Below, piece after piece: positions 12,890-22,868 of a stretch of 44,541 nt of DNA. The notes under the pieces were generated by a model. That model was not told the DNA's origin and searched no databases. It saw only the letters and a program-made list of their open reading frames with translations. Location: the IMG/VR virus record IMGVR_UViG_3300017719_000024, positions 1 to 44,541 of that record; one strand, given 5' to 3'. This DNA is from a virus. Within the stretch, counting starts at the first letter, position 1; the number at the start of each line of letters is the position of its first letter. Position numbers and translations under genes: made by a program.

Positions 12890-13929
12890 CTGTGAGGTTG
12901 ATTGCCTCCCTTAACTCCACTATATCCATACATGATTTCAGTATTAGTTCCTGATGCTGAAACAGTAAGTACAGTTACACCATAAACAGTTTCTAAGATT
13001 TCATCATCTTCCCAGGTGATGATTTCATCTTTAATATGTTCATCTATCCAACGGTAATTGTTACATTTATATAAACTATCAGATACAAAATTTGAGTGTG
13101 ATGCAGATCTTTGTTGAAATACTTGATAGTTATCCGTAGGTTTTGTACCTGATGGAGCAAGTTTACTATAAGTAGTAGAAATTACAAAAGATGTCTCCTC
13201 ATATAATCCTTCTGGTCCATATTTAATTAGTATTGTAGTTTCATTATCTCCATCCTGAGACAAAAAATCTTCTTCGATGAGTTCAGAAACTGCACGACAA
13301 TTAGTTCTCGCCAAAGAACCTTCTGGTGTTACCTTTTCTATTAATGTAGAGAATGAATTTTCGTTTTCACTCTTTTCTAGTCCAATCTCTACAGTCTGTC
13401 TCTTCCTATTAATACGCAAATAGTTTATTGTATAGTCTAGTTCGGTTAAATCATCTACATTCTTTACCGAATCTAGTGCTCTTTTGAGATCTCCAATCGA
13501 TTGTCTTCCTGTAATCTCAGTAACAAGAGAACATAATGACATGATAGATGGTTCAAATAGGGGAACAGAATCTAAAGAAATATGTTCTTCCTCTGGGCAA
13601 TTGAGATCATCGGCACTGAAGAAATATCCAATAATATTAAACGTATAGTTTAATAGATTATTGCGGATAACATGTCCATCCCATAGTCTATATGTCCCAG
13701 TTCCTAATTGAGATTCAAACCAAAATCCATATAAGGTAGTCCCATCAGATTTTTTTGAAAAGAGTGCTCCAGAATCTCTCCTAGTAGATCTTTTATCAGA
13801 CCAACTATAAGCGAACAGACTCGGGTTTGCTTCAGTAATTTTCTTAACGTTATCAACGTCAGTCGATGTAATTAAGTTTGGATACTTTCCAGATTGTTGT
13901 ACTCTTTCAAGTCTTTCTAATTCTACCAT
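12886..13929 (-). CDS. Unknown protein, possibly fibre-associated (347 aa)
   Basis: The start at 13929 (MVELERLERVQQSGKYPN) lies 2 nt after the stop of the oxygenase gene upstream; a longer in-frame extension overlaps that gene. The protein has a helical N-terminus, then beta-rich stretches (TTLYGFWFESQLGTGTYRLW, FSFSADDL-like region) and a C-terminus ending YGYSGVKGGNQPHS. No family is recognised. Its position between the adhesin and the oxygenases, in the fibre region, suggests a structural or fibre-assembly role, but this is inference. Confidence 0.7.
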   Translation of the reverse strand: MVELERLERVQQSGKYPNLITSTDVDNVKKITEANPSLFAYSWSDKRSTRRDSGALFSKKSDGTTLYGFWFESQLGTGTYRLWDGHVIRNNLLNYTFNIIGYFFSADDLNCPEEEHISLDSVPLFEPSIMSLCSLVTEITGRQSIGDLKRALDSVKNVDDLTELDYTINYLRINRKRQTVEIGLEKSENENSFSTLIEKVTPEGSLARTNCRAVSELIEEDFLSQDGDNETTILIKYGPEGLYEETSFVISTTYSKLAPSGTKPTDNYQVFQQRSASHSNFVSDSLYKCNNYRWIDEHIKDEIITWEDDEILETVYGVTVLTVSASGTNTEIMYGYSGVKGGNQPHS

Positions 13930-13931
13930 TT

Positions 13932-14519
13932 TTAGATTAAACTCCAATCTTGACCTTTTTCGTAACCAAACCAGCAAACTATCGAATAACGTATACCTTT
14001 AGTTACTGGTGTCACTTCATGTGGATATAAAAAATTACTTGGATATATGTGAACAGAGTTAGATTTCTTTTCCAAGTCTATTGTTTTCCAGAACCTAAGT
14101 TCTCCACCCTCATAATCATCATTTATACCATATGAAACTGTAACTGAACCAGCATCACCGTTAAGATCCGCATGATATGTTATTCTTCCAGTTTCGGGAT
14201 ACTTACATAACCAGTATCCGCTATATTTATTATAAAGATCCATTTCTTCAGGCAGAAAATCCTCATAGTCTGAATATACTATGGGAATAGTCTTTAACAT
14301 CACCTTATGGCATAAATTCCACAACTCTTCCTCATCACCAGAACGTGACAGGCATACATGAAATCTACATGTTTCTGTATTTTTCATATTATAAAATTCA
14401 TCTCCGTTTGGTCTATCGATCTTACCAAAATCAAACTGATCACACAAAGTTATAAATCTTTGGTGATCCTTTTCGTTAAGAATATTGTTATGTGTATGGA
14501 TATAATTTTGTAATTTCAT
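13932..14519 (-). CDS. 2OG-Fe(II) oxygenase, prolyl 4-hydroxylase type (195 aa)
   Basis: This matches the prolyl-4-hydroxylase-like pattern: YHADLNGDAGSVTVSYGIND with H116 and D118, GGELRFW after it, then FLYPHEVTPVTKGIRYSIVCWF with H167 and R177. All four expected metal- and co-substrate-binding residues are present. Such enzymes hydroxylate proline or lysine in proteins. It overlaps the upstream oxygenase gene by 4 nt, and both should be transcribed from the late promoter at 15298-15305, i.e. at the time of virion assembly. Confidence 0.85.
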   Translation of the reverse strand: MKLQNYIHTHNNILNEKDHQRFITLCDQFDFGKIDRPNGDEFYNMKNTETCRFHVCLSRSGDEEELWNLCHKVMLKTIPIVYSDYEDFLPEEMDLYNKYSGYWLCKYPETGRITYHADLNGDAGSVTVSYGINDDYEGGELRFWKTIDLEKKSNSVHIYPSNFLYPHEVTPVTKGIRYSIVCWFGYEKGQDWSLI

Positions 14520-15280
14520 TCAGTAAAATACTTGGGGCTAATAAATCCAGATAAACTTATTCGTGGACTCTCTTTATACCAGTCAATTTTCATTAAAGAA
14601 CTGTGAAAAACATATGCTGGATATAGAATTAATCTATTGAATTTCATAGGTTCATAATGATATTCTTCCCAAGCATCATCCATTCCATTAGAGTCGAAAT
14701 TTACATATTCGTCTTTCGTATCCCTCATTTTTTCAAATTGCCATTCTTTATATTTCCAATATTCTGAAGTTCTTTTGAATGATTTATCAACATTTTGTAG
14801 ATTTATTTCTCCTGCGTCAGCATGTCTGTAGAATGCAGTACCGCCGTTTTGTTCATCTTTATTCAAATACAATACAAATGCCATCATTGCTGGATCTACA
14901 TGAGGTTGTAGACATTTTCTTGCACACTGCACACCACCATGCAGTACATTAATCTGATAGTTCCAACGATATTCATCTAATTTATCTTCTGGAATATCAA
15001 AATCCGTATACAAATCTAGCAATTGTGTAGCTGCTGAGTCAATCTCAGGGAATCTATTAGGTACATAACCGAACCATCCAGGCAGTAAAGATTCGGATTC
15101 CATACTATTCAATACCAGGGGAGTGGATTGAATATATTCTGATATTAACCTATCAGGATCCATTAAAAAATCATCAACAACAACTAGAGGGTGATTTTTT
15201 TCCCCTATCTTTTTGTTATTGATGATAGCATCCGCATTGACCCTAATATTTTCGGGTTCTACATAATTTAAATTCATCAT
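14516..15280 (-). CDS. 2OG-Fe(II) oxygenase-like protein (254 aa)
   Basis: Metal-binding candidates are H127 and D129 in QPHVDPAMMAFVLYLN, H226 in YPAYVFHSSLM and R240 in SPRISLSGF. NGGTAFYRH fits the strand after the first motif. The long insertion between the motifs makes it resemble a separate phage hydroxylase group, also represented by 22865-23593. Two Met codons open the frame; the second (15277) is an alternative start. It follows the giant fibre gene and has a late promoter overlapping that gene's stop. Confidence 0.8.
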   Translation of the reverse strand: MMNLNYVEPENIRVNADAIINNKKIGEKNHPLVVVDDFLMDPDRLISEYIQSTPLVLNSMESESLLPGWFGYVPNRFPEIDSAATQLLDLYTDFDIPEDKLDEYRWNYQINVLHGGVQCARKCLQPHVDPAMMAFVLYLNKDEQNGGTAFYRHADAGEINLQNVDKSFKRTSEYWKYKEWQFEKMRDTKDEYVNFDSNGMDDAWEEYHYEPMKFNRLILYPAYVFHSSLMKIDWYKESPRISLSGFISPKYFTE

Positions 15281-15297
15281 AAAATACCCATTTTTAG

Positions 15298-15305
15298 TAT
15301 TTATT
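15298..15305 (-). promoter_or_regulatory. Late promoter, AATAAATA
   Basis: AATAAATAC on the minus strand, 18 nt before the ATG at 15280 and overlapping the stop codon of the fibre gene. Confidence 0.6.
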
Positions 15306-18300
15306 TCAGTTTTTTAATCTCCTCTCTGAGGGAATCAATCTGATCAGATTGTTCCTTAATTGCTTCAATAAGCAAAGGAACAATCTTTTCATACTTAACG
15401 GTTAGGTAACTGTCGTGTGCAGAATCAGTAACTGCTTCAGGTAGAACTTTTTCAACCTCTTGTGCAGAAACACCAACATGGTCAATTGTTGTATCTTTAC
15501 CAAATTCATCAAGAGCACGTTCGTTAAAGTTGAATGTAAAACCATTCAAAGAACGTACTTTTTCTAGAGCATTTGCAATAGTATTTCTATTGGTCTTCAG
15601 TCGATCATCTGATACGAAAGCAACAACGTCTCCTTTTATTCTTAAGTCATTGGAGTTTGAGTCGTAGGATATTCCAGAATCAACTCTCATTCTAGTGTAC
15701 GCACCACCCCCCGCATTGCCTTTCTGTAGAATAAGATAGTGTGGACCAGAGTCATTCCCTAAACCATTGACCAGAACGTCATCGGTTTTACCCGCCTTGC
15801 CAGTTGTATCTTGGTTTAGTGTTGGAACCACTGAAGCATCAAGTGTTCCTCCTACGATATCATCAGCACTGATTTCAGGAACTACACTAGAAGGTAGTGT
15901 TCCTGTTGTGATGTTTGATGCGTTTAGGTTAGTGACCTCGGAACCATTACCAATAAATTTACCCCTGAAATTAGGAGCATAAACTGAACTATTCTCGTAT
16001 TTGAAATTACTGACTACAACAGTTTGGTTTTCACCAACGTTATGTAAAATGCCTTTGAGCTTATCAACACTCTGTGCCTTAGTCGCATTAGAGGCAGTTC
16101 CTGTTAAATTACCAGTAACGTTACCAGTGATTGTACTACTTACGTTGAGTGTGCCACTAAATGATCCATTACTACCACTTATAGTTCCTCCACTGAAACT
16201 ATTTGCGGTAATAATATTACCTTTAAAGTTGCCAGAACTATCTCGGGAAACAATACTAGCACTACTTTGATTAGTAGAAGACGTATTCATTCCATCAAGT
16301 AAGTCTGCATTAAAGTTGGTGACTTTAGTTGTAGATACACACTTGAATGGTGCGTTACCAGTGGCACAAGTAGATTCAAATTGGAATGATTTTACTTTAC
16401 CATTAGTACCACAATTAATATCCAGTTGAGTGACACCATTAGCAGTATATCCATTCAGATATCTGATCTTAGCATCGGCACCTTGGTCACCACTACTATT
16501 ACCAACTTCCAACTTAGGTGTTTTGATAATACCACTGGAAGAAGGTTCCATGGTAAGTTCTTGCGATGTGATATTGTTAATCGTCGCAGAAGAACCACTA
16601 TCAGTACAAGTAATTGTTGATGTTGCAGTAATTGCCGTACAATTAATAGTAAGAGTACTAGCAGTTTTTGGATTTAATGTAGTTGCTTTAACATCATTAA
16701 ATATTGCAGTTGGACCTACAATTTGCTGATCAAATTCAATTTCCCTAATTCTTGCAACAGAAGATCCACCCTGAACTTCTAGATCTCCAGTCAAAGTTAG
16801 ATCTGTACCAGAACCAGTAGTATAATTAAGAGTCTTAATAGTGGCACTAGATCCACCATCAGTAACAGTCAGGTTATTTGTTACCTCAAAGTTAGTTGCA
16901 ATACCAGATTGAATTTTTGGTTGATTTAGATGAGAGACAGAAGGTGCATGGAAGTTGGTAATAACACCAACATTGATATATGCACTAGTAATAGCAACTC
17001 TCGAAACACCTTGATATGTTTCACCACCGCCTTGTACTGGTAGTGCTACACTTCCTCCACCAGTATCATCTGGCATACCAGGACCAGTAAGACTTACAAT
17101 GTTTGCATGGCCATTAAGTGTAGATCCTGATCTATTACCAATTGTCAGAACTCCACCAGGTCCAGTAGTTCCAACATTGAAATCAGTAGCAAAACCAGTT
17201 TGAACTACAAGATCTTCAGCAAAGAACTTACCACTACCATTCAGTGGATCTTGTTCTCTTACAGATATGTTACTACAGGTAATGTCACCCTTGATTGAGT
17301 TAATACCAGTGTAACCAGAAGTAATTTCTCCTAGGAAATCAACCTTACAATTGGATTTGAAGGAAACATAAGTACCAACAACTTCCATATCGTGAAGTCT
17401 GGATGTGCCTCCCTCATGTACTTGAGTATAGTATCCATAAGTTTCCCACTTAATACCCTCATCGGAGAATCCACCAGAGAAATTATAAGCATAGAAGTTT
17501 GCAAGTTGTCTAACAACAATGGAGTCATAAGTAACACCAGAGAATGTCTGATTAGATGCAAATGTAACAATACCAGCAACAAATAGGTGATCTAGTTTAG
17601 TTACACCATTAACTTCTAGAGTATCTCTCCATCGGAAAGTAGAACCATCACTAGCACCAATAGATACTTGATCTACGGTGTAGAAGTTTCTATGCTTCTC
17701 TCTAGAAATAACACCAAATCTTCTCCAATCACCCTCGGCATAAATGTGTCCAACATACCCACCATTATCAGGAATACCAATGAATGAAAGGTCACCTGAT
17801 CTCTTAGCACCTGTTGGAGTTTGAATACCAACTGTCATCAATTTACCCTGAGGTGCATTACCTCTCAGGAAGAAGTTCTTAGTTTCAATGCCGGCATCCG
17901 AACTATTAGCAAGTTTTTCGGTGAAGTTTACAGGACCATAGAATTGGGATGTTCTATTGTTATTATCACCACCCTCAACCGTAATTGATTCCCTAACAAG
18001 TAGTTCATCAAATACACCAGAAACTCTCTTAGTTCCTTCTGCCTCAGCATCATCTCCAGTATATGAGAAGATGGGTGCGCCAACAACTTCTTCTTCACCA
18101 GTAATAGACGATAACCTCTTATATCCAGTATAGAAGTCACCACTGTCATTCATTCCAGTGTATACAACTTTACCACCATCAAGTTCTTTCTTTTGTGCGG
18201 CAAGTGTTTCTATATCTGTTAGAACTCTATCCTGTTTTTGTGGCAGAGATGTTGAGTAGTTACCAGATCCATAACCTAGATATTCAAATGTATGTCCAGA

Positions 18301-21300
18301 CGCACGGAGAATAGATGGTCTACGAAGTTCCATTGGAAGAACTGCAATCTTCTTGATAGTTGATCCAACTGGTGCTGAGGTATTAACTGTACCAAACTGA
18401 CCACGAAGAACACTATTAATATTATCACTGGTGAAACGCATGATTTCTGAACCAATGACAATATAATCTCCTTTACTAAATCCTTCTGTCGAAGTAAGAG
18501 TAAGTACAGTATCAGTAGAAGTGATTGGAGCATCAACAGTGGTGGAAATACCAGCATAGAAATAAGATGCTCTACCTGCAAGATTATTTTCACCAAGACC
18601 TAGAGTCTTAGAGTTTGCACTGATACCAGTACCAAATAGTCTAGTATTAATTGTGTCATATGCAGTTATGAAACCAACAGTATGAACACCAACACTGAAG
18701 TGAATACTCCTTAGTGGATTATCATTGTCAACATCATCAACGATAAAGATGTTATCATCCCAATTACCATTTCCAGTTCCCTGAATAGTAAAACAGTTAC
18801 CAGCAACCAAAGTATGGTTAGCATCTGTTAGAAGTTTTACAGAGCCTTCATCTCTGTCAATAACATCAATGTAAGTTACTCCAACACCAATATTTGCATG
18901 ATGATATGTTGGGAGTCTTCTGTCATCTCTGACAGTGAAGTATGGTCCTAGTCCTCTAGATTGTGGAATTTCTACAGAGATTGACTTAGAACTTGGAATG
19001 TCTACAATTTTAAATGTTCCATTCAGAATAGGATCTGCGAAACCAGATAGGTGCATACCATCATAGATGTTATCAAATACACCAGTAACTTCAACAACAG
19101 CATTAGTTGTAGGAGATCCTGCTGGGAAAGCAGAGATAGTCATGGTATTACCAATACCATAACCAGTACCACCATCAAGAATCTCTACACTTGTTACAGT
19201 ACCAGCGGCAGAAATTTGTACTTTAGCTGATGATTGTTTGCCAGTTAAAGCAACGTTTTCGAGATCTGCAGCATAGATAACAGTCGAAATACCAGAACCG
19301 TTATTATATCCAGAACCAGGCTCGATAATATTAAGACTCTTAATCTGATTGAATCTATGTTCTGAATCCGTGAACATTGTAAGAGTGGTGTTACCCGTAC
19401 CAGTGACAACTGCACCAGTTACAGCATAACCAACTCTCTGACCTTGCATGAAATATGACAGTGCCTCACGAGTCAAAGAGTTCTGTCTATTATTAGAAAT
19501 TACGTTACCAATAACACTTGCATTAGCATGAGTGATAGATGGTTGTGGATCAGATGTATAGTTGTCTCTATCTTGTTGAGGATATAGATTTCTAATATCC
19601 TGCGAGAAGGACTTAGTAGATACACCGAAACCAAGATCCTTATCCAAAGGAATAGAACCACAAACGAGAGTTAGGTTATATACACCATCTTGTCCAGAAG
19701 TTCCAGGAATATGTGGTTTAGACTCTTGCACTCTATACACATATAGAGAGTCCAATGCTTTAGATCTTTCAACTATAGGAAGATCTTCAATTTGTTGTTG
19801 CGTAGTTCTCTCGTTAATTTCATTAAGGAATGCACCAGGATCCGTAGTAATACCAGTAATGGTAAATGCCTTACTAGAAACTACATTATCAATTTCAAAC
19901 TCACCATTAAATCCAACTTTATAGGTATTAAGTGGATTGTTAACGGACTCTACATTTTTAACTTTAACTAAATCACCCTCAATCAATCTGTGAGGAAGTT
20001 CAGTTGTGATCGTAATAGTTGTGCCATTAAAATCAGCACTCTTAATGATCTTAACATTCTTAAGTTGAGTTGGGTTAGAGAGATCCGCAGTTAGGAAAGA
20101 TGCACTACCAATACCAACAGTCTTAGATTCCTGTAGAACAAATCCAGGTTTAGGAGCACGAGCATCAACATGTTCTTTAGGTAGAACATATCTAACACGA
20201 TACAATCTATCGATAAGGGATCTGTTATCTACTCTACGTTTGACGTATGTTGAACCAGTTTCATCACCAATAACACCAGCACCAATAGTTTGAAGTGCTG
20301 GGAAGATCTGGTTAAATGTTTCACTGGGGTGAGCAATAACATACCACTGTGTATTAACATTATCCCATTGAATTGGGTGTCCAGGATCTCCTGGTAATTT
20401 ATCAGTAACTCTAGAAACTACAGTTAGTTCACCACCACCATTAGCCAAACCAGTTAGAGGTCTACGAGCAAGAGCATCATTACGTGTAGATGCTAACTGA
20501 ATTCTATTTGCAGCAAGGTTACCACCAGCAATAGCATAGTAGATCTTATCATTAACAATACCGTTTGGAGTTTCTCCAGTATTAGAGAAGATTCTAATTT
20601 TCTCACCATTATTGAGTTGGTGATTAGTTGTTAGGGTAATAACATTAGAAATAATAGCATTGACACCAGAATTTCTAATAACTTTATAGTCTTTCTCGGA
20701 CTCTACACCAGTTCCTGAAGGAACCTGCATAAGAATTGGAGTCTCATAAGTTTCCTGAACTGCCTGACCAGTGAGAGTATTAACAATACTCAAAAATAGT
20801 TTATCTTCCTTCTTGGCACCAATTCTATAAGAGTCAACCTGTGCAGGTGGAACAATTTCTTCTGTATTATAATTAAAGAGATATAGTCTATCAGTAATAC
20901 CAACACCAACAGTTTTTGGTGTATCAAGTGTCAACCAAGATGCCGTAGTTTCTGCTTTTTGGATTTCTCTTGGGGGTAGAACGTGAGTGATGTATCCTAC
21001 ATCATCACGATTAAACGACTCTGGTCTAAATCCTGATGATTCCAGAGCAGTTTGTCCAAAGTTAGAGTTAGAGTTAGTAATTGAAGCATCACCACCTCTT
21101 TCTGCATGGAAATGACGTGCATATGCAATAGCAAAGATGGAAACTAACTGAACAACAGCATTGTTCCTTACTCTCATGTGAGAGGTTTCAAATGTTGGTT
21201 TATAGATTGCTCTTGAGTTTGAGTGTAGAGGTCTATCTGAATCAGATACACTCAGATCATCATTGAAGATTGCAGTGTCGGGATTGTAGAGAATGAAAGC

Positions 21301-22572
21301 ATCATCATCTTTCTGAATAGAAATACCCGTAAACTGAGCACAAACCATGGACTTAAATCCAGTGGCTTTATCACCATCACAATCAAGTCCATTGAGACCG
21401 TATACTGAACGTAGAGAGCAGTTAAAGACGTAAGGTGATGCAGAACCCACAGTATCGGGTTCGATGATTACAGACGAATTCTGGATCTCCTGAGACGTTG
21501 GCAGTGCTGTGATAGGTACACTGGGAGCAAGATATGTGAACTCAGTATCGCTGATAACTTCCTCAACTAGGAAGGATCCGTTGTATGAGTTAACAGATGT
21601 TGTGATACCAGCAATAAGAACAGGAGTATCCTTGAATAGTCCATGTGCCTTTGTCGTGTCTACAGTGATAATATTATTAGGAGTATTACCGTCACCAGAC
21701 TTAATAGAAGTAATACCAACTGGGTCAGCAGCAAGGTCACCAACAATTCTAAATTCGTCTACACTTGGTTCAAAATCATCGAATGTAGGATAATCGGGAA
21801 CAGGTCTACCAGAAGCATCACCATAAGCTTTTGCTACCTTAAAGTAGAACATATCTAGGTCGGTTAACCCAGAATCCTCTCCATTGATTATTACATTATT
21901 TACACCATCTGCATAGGTAAATGCAGCTAGTTTATGGTGAGAACATGTAGGAACCTTTGTGTTACTATCATAGTCATAGTATGCGGTTCTAGAAATATCT
22001 GCATCAAAGATCGTGAAAGCGGTAAAGTAACAAGTACCAGTAACACGAAGAATACCACTATATAATTGGTTATCATCTAGTGCATCGGGTACATATAATG
22101 GTCTCAGTTTAGTTTTACGAAGATCCAATCCAATGATAGAAGTACCACGGGGGAGAATTGATCCGCCTTCCGTGGAGTTATACTTATAAAGTTCGTTGTT
22201 TGGATCTAGAATATCAAAATTAGTTTCCGAAGTAAACTGAGTCAGATCAGCAGGTTGCCATCCTGCATTTTTCCTAATACTAAATTGAGCAGATCCGAGA
22301 TTACTCGTTACAGTATATCCTGGTCTGTTATCAATGTAGTGAATGCCAGGGAAAACCAGAATGGTCGTTCTATCAATTTTGTCATTATTTTTGCCTGTTT
22401 GATAAGAAAATCTAGCAGCTTCAATTAAAGCTCGTTGAATAGTTTTGAATGGTCTCGTCTGTGAGTTACCACGGTTTTCAATACTATCAGTAGCATCAAA
22501 GTCGCTTGGATTTACATATAAAATATTACCTTCAGCGTTCTTTAGAAAATTTTCTAATCTTGATAGAGGCAT
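15301..22572 (-). CDS. Giant tail fibre protein with C-terminal S74 chaperone (2423 aa)
   Basis: The N-terminus (ILYVNPSDFDATDSIENRGN, then RPFKTIQRALIEAARFSY) is a pectate-lyase-like motif typical of large cyanophage structural proteins. The body is beta-rich, with repeats of the GSGY type (EPGSGYNNGSG, DGGTGYGIGN) and a later region rich in Thr/Ser/Asn with short repeats (residues about 1700-2200) characteristic of fibre shafts. The last 103 residues are an intramolecular chaperone of the endosialidase (peptidase S74) type: SDDRLKTNRN (S2321, K2326), GFTFNFN, HVGVSAQEVEKVLPEAV, and a terminal coiled coil. By analogy it trimerises the fibre and cuts itself off before Ser2321. Late promoter at 22603-22609. 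Confidence 0.85.
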   Translation of the reverse strand: MPLSRLENFLKNAEGNILYVNPSDFDATDSIENRGNSQTRPFKTIQRALIEAARFSYQTGKNNDKIDRTTILVFPGIHYIDNRPGYTVTSNLGSAQFSIRKNAGWQPADLTQFTSETNFDILDPNNELYKYNSTEGGSILPRGTSIIGLDLRKTKLRPLYVPDALDDNQLYSGILRVTGTCYFTAFTIFDADISRTAYYDYDSNTKVPTCSHHKLAAFTYADGVNNVIINGEDSGLTDLDMFYFKVAKAYGDASGRPVPDYPTFDDFEPSVDEFRIVGDLAADPVGITSIKSGDGNTPNNIITVDTTKAHGLFKDTPVLIAGITTSVNSYNGSFLVEEVISDTEFTYLAPSVPITALPTSQEIQNSSVIIEPDTVGSASPYVFNCSLRSVYGLNGLDCDGDKATGFKSMVCAQFTGISIQKDDDAFILYNPDTAIFNDDLSVSDSDRPLHSNSRAIYKPTFETSHMRVRNNAVVQLVSIFAIAYARHFHAERGGDASITNSNSNFGQTALESSGFRPESFNRDDVGYITHVLPPREIQKAETTASWLTLDTPKTVGVGITDRLYLFNYNTEEIVPPAQVDSYRIGAKKEDKLFLSIVNTLTGQAVQETYETPILMQVPSGTGVESEKDYKVIRNSGVNAIISNVITLTTNHQLNNGEKIRIFSNTGETPNGIVNDKIYYAIAGGNLAANRIQLASTRNDALARRPLTGLANGGGELTVVSRVTDKLPGDPGHPIQWDNVNTQWYVIAHPSETFNQIFPALQTIGAGVIGDETGSTYVKRRVDNRSLIDRLYRVRYVLPKEHVDARAPKPGFVLQESKTVGIGSASFLTADLSNPTQLKNVKIIKSADFNGTTITITTELPHRLIEGDLVKVKNVESVNNPLNTYKVGFNGEFEIDNVVSSKAFTITGITTDPGAFLNEINERTTQQQIEDLPIVERSKALDSLYVYRVQESKPHIPGTSGQDGVYNLTLVCGSIPLDKDLGFGVSTKSFSQDIRNLYPQQDRDNYTSDPQPSITHANASVIGNVISNNRQNSLTREALSYFMQGQRVGYAVTGAVVTGTGNTTLTMFTDSEHRFNQIKSLNIIEPGSGYNNGSGISTVIYAADLENVALTGKQSSAKVQISAAGTVTSVEILDGGTGYGIGNTMTISAFPAGSPTTNAVVEVTGVFDNIYDGMHLSGFADPILNGTFKIVDIPSSKSISVEIPQSRGLGPYFTVRDDRRLPTYHHANIGVGVTYIDVIDRDEGSVKLLTDANHTLVAGNCFTIQGTGNGNWDDNIFIVDDVDNDNPLRSIHFSVGVHTVGFITAYDTINTRLFGTGISANSKTLGLGENNLAGRASYFYAGISTTVDAPITSTDTVLTLTSTEGFSKGDYIVIGSEIMRFTSDNINSVLRGQFGTVNTSAPVGSTIKKIAVLPMELRRPSILRASGHTFEYLGYGSGNYSTSLPQKQDRVLTDIETLAAQKKELDGGKVVYTGMNDSGDFYTGYKRLSSITGEEEVVGAPIFSYTGDDAEAEGTKRVSGVFDELLVRESITVEGGDNNNRTSQFYGPVNFTEKLANSSDAGIETKNFFLRGNAPQGKLMTVGIQTPTGAKRSGDLSFIGIPDNGGYVGHIYAEGDWRRFGVISREKHRNFYTVDQVSIGASDGSTFRWRDTLEVNGVTKLDHLFVAGIVTFASNQTFSGVTYDSIVVRQLANFYAYNFSGGFSDEGIKWETYGYYTQVHEGGTSRLHDMEVVGTYVSFKSNCKVDFLGEITSGYTGINSIKGDITCSNISVREQDPLNGSGKFFAEDLVVQTGFATDFNVGTTGPGGVLTIGNRSGSTLNGHANIVSLTGPGMPDDTGGGSVALPVQGGGETYQGVSRVAITSAYINVGVITNFHAPSVSHLNQPKIQSGIATNFEVTNNLTVTDGGSSATIKTLNYTTGSGTDLTLTGDLEVQGGSSVARIREIEFDQQIVGPTAIFNDVKATTLNPKTASTLTINCTAITATSTITCTDSGSSATINNITSQELTMEPSSSGIIKTPKLEVGNSSGDQGADAKIRYLNGYTANGVTQLDINCGTNGKVKSFQFESTCATGNAPFKCVSTTKVTNFNADLLDGMNTSSTNQSSASIVSRDSSGNFKGNIITANSFSGGTISGSNGSFSGTLNVSSTITGNVTGNLTGTASNATKAQSVDKLKGILHNVGENQTVVVSNFKYENSSVYAPNFRGKFIGNGSEVTNLNASNITTGTLPSSVVPEISADDIVGGTLDASVVPTLNQDTTGKAGKTDDVLVNGLGNDSGPHYLILQKGNAGGGAYTRMRVDSGISYDSNSNDLRIKGDVVAFVSDDRLKTNRNTIANALEKVRSLNGFTFNFNERALDEFGKDTTIDHVGVSAQEVEKVLPEAVTDSAHDSYLTVKYEKIVPLLIEAIKEQSDQIDSLREEIKKLK

Positions 22573-22602
22573 TTTATCTGCTCAATATATTATTCCTTTT
22601 TG

Positions 22603-22609
22603 TATTTAG
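22603..22609 (-). promoter_or_regulatory. Late promoter, CTAAATA
   Basis: CTAAATAC on the minus strand, 31 nt before the fibre start at 22572, followed by AAAAAGGAA as ribosome-binding region. Confidence 0.55.
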
Positions 22610-22614
22610 ACAAT

Positions 22615-22648
22615 GAAAAAACCCCTCCAACCCTAAGGTCAGAGAGGT
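22615..22648 (-). terminator. Strong rho-independent terminator
   Basis: A 12-bp stem (ACCTCTCTGACC with GGTTGGAGGGGT, including G-U pairs) and a 4-nt loop are followed by TTTTTT on the minus strand. It separates the 53-residue gene unit from the fibre gene. Confidence 0.85.
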
Positions 22649-22670
22649 CGCACTTCCTTCACACATACTG

Positions 22671-22699
22671 ATTATATCACAAAAATAGTACCTGTGCAA
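22671..22699 (-). promoter_or_regulatory. Possible sigma70 promoter within a direct repeat
   Basis: TTGCAC (22694-22699), 17 nt, TATAAT (22671-22676) on the minus strand. The -35 and spacer come from a 23-bp sequence that also occurs at 22865-22887. Transcripts would run into the terminator at 22615-22648 after about 50 nt. Confidence 0.4.
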
Positions 22700-22706
22700 A
22701 TCATAG

Positions 22707-22868
22707 TTACTCCATTATGTTTTTTGATTCTGTGCAGATAACCCATTTATAACTCTTTTTCATTTCATTTGCAAACCACTTGGCATTAATTTCGTCATCA
22801 AAGTATCTGCTCTGTTGTTGAGGAGAAAGTTTTCCTGGTTCGGACCATCGAACAATGTATTTACTCAC
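22707..22868 (-). CDS. Small hypothetical protein, GTG start (53 aa)
   Basis: The frame starts at GTG 22866-22868, overlapping the stop of the oxygenase gene as GTGA, and ends at TAA 22707-22709. The product is MSKYIVRWSEPGKLSPQQQS... with a strand-helix pattern and KWFANEMKKSYKWVIC. It is flanked by two copies of a 23-bp direct repeat (22677-22699 and 22865-22887), which hints that it was inserted here. The function is unknown. Confidence 0.65.
   Translation of the reverse strand: MSKYIVRWSEPGKLSPQQQSRYFDDEINAKWFANEMKKSYKWVICTESKNIME

Noticed and set aside
12378-12914. Ala/Val-rich plus-strand ORF inside the adhesin gene
   Set aside because: It is a frame-shifted reading of the GGCGGN repeats and lacks its own start context.
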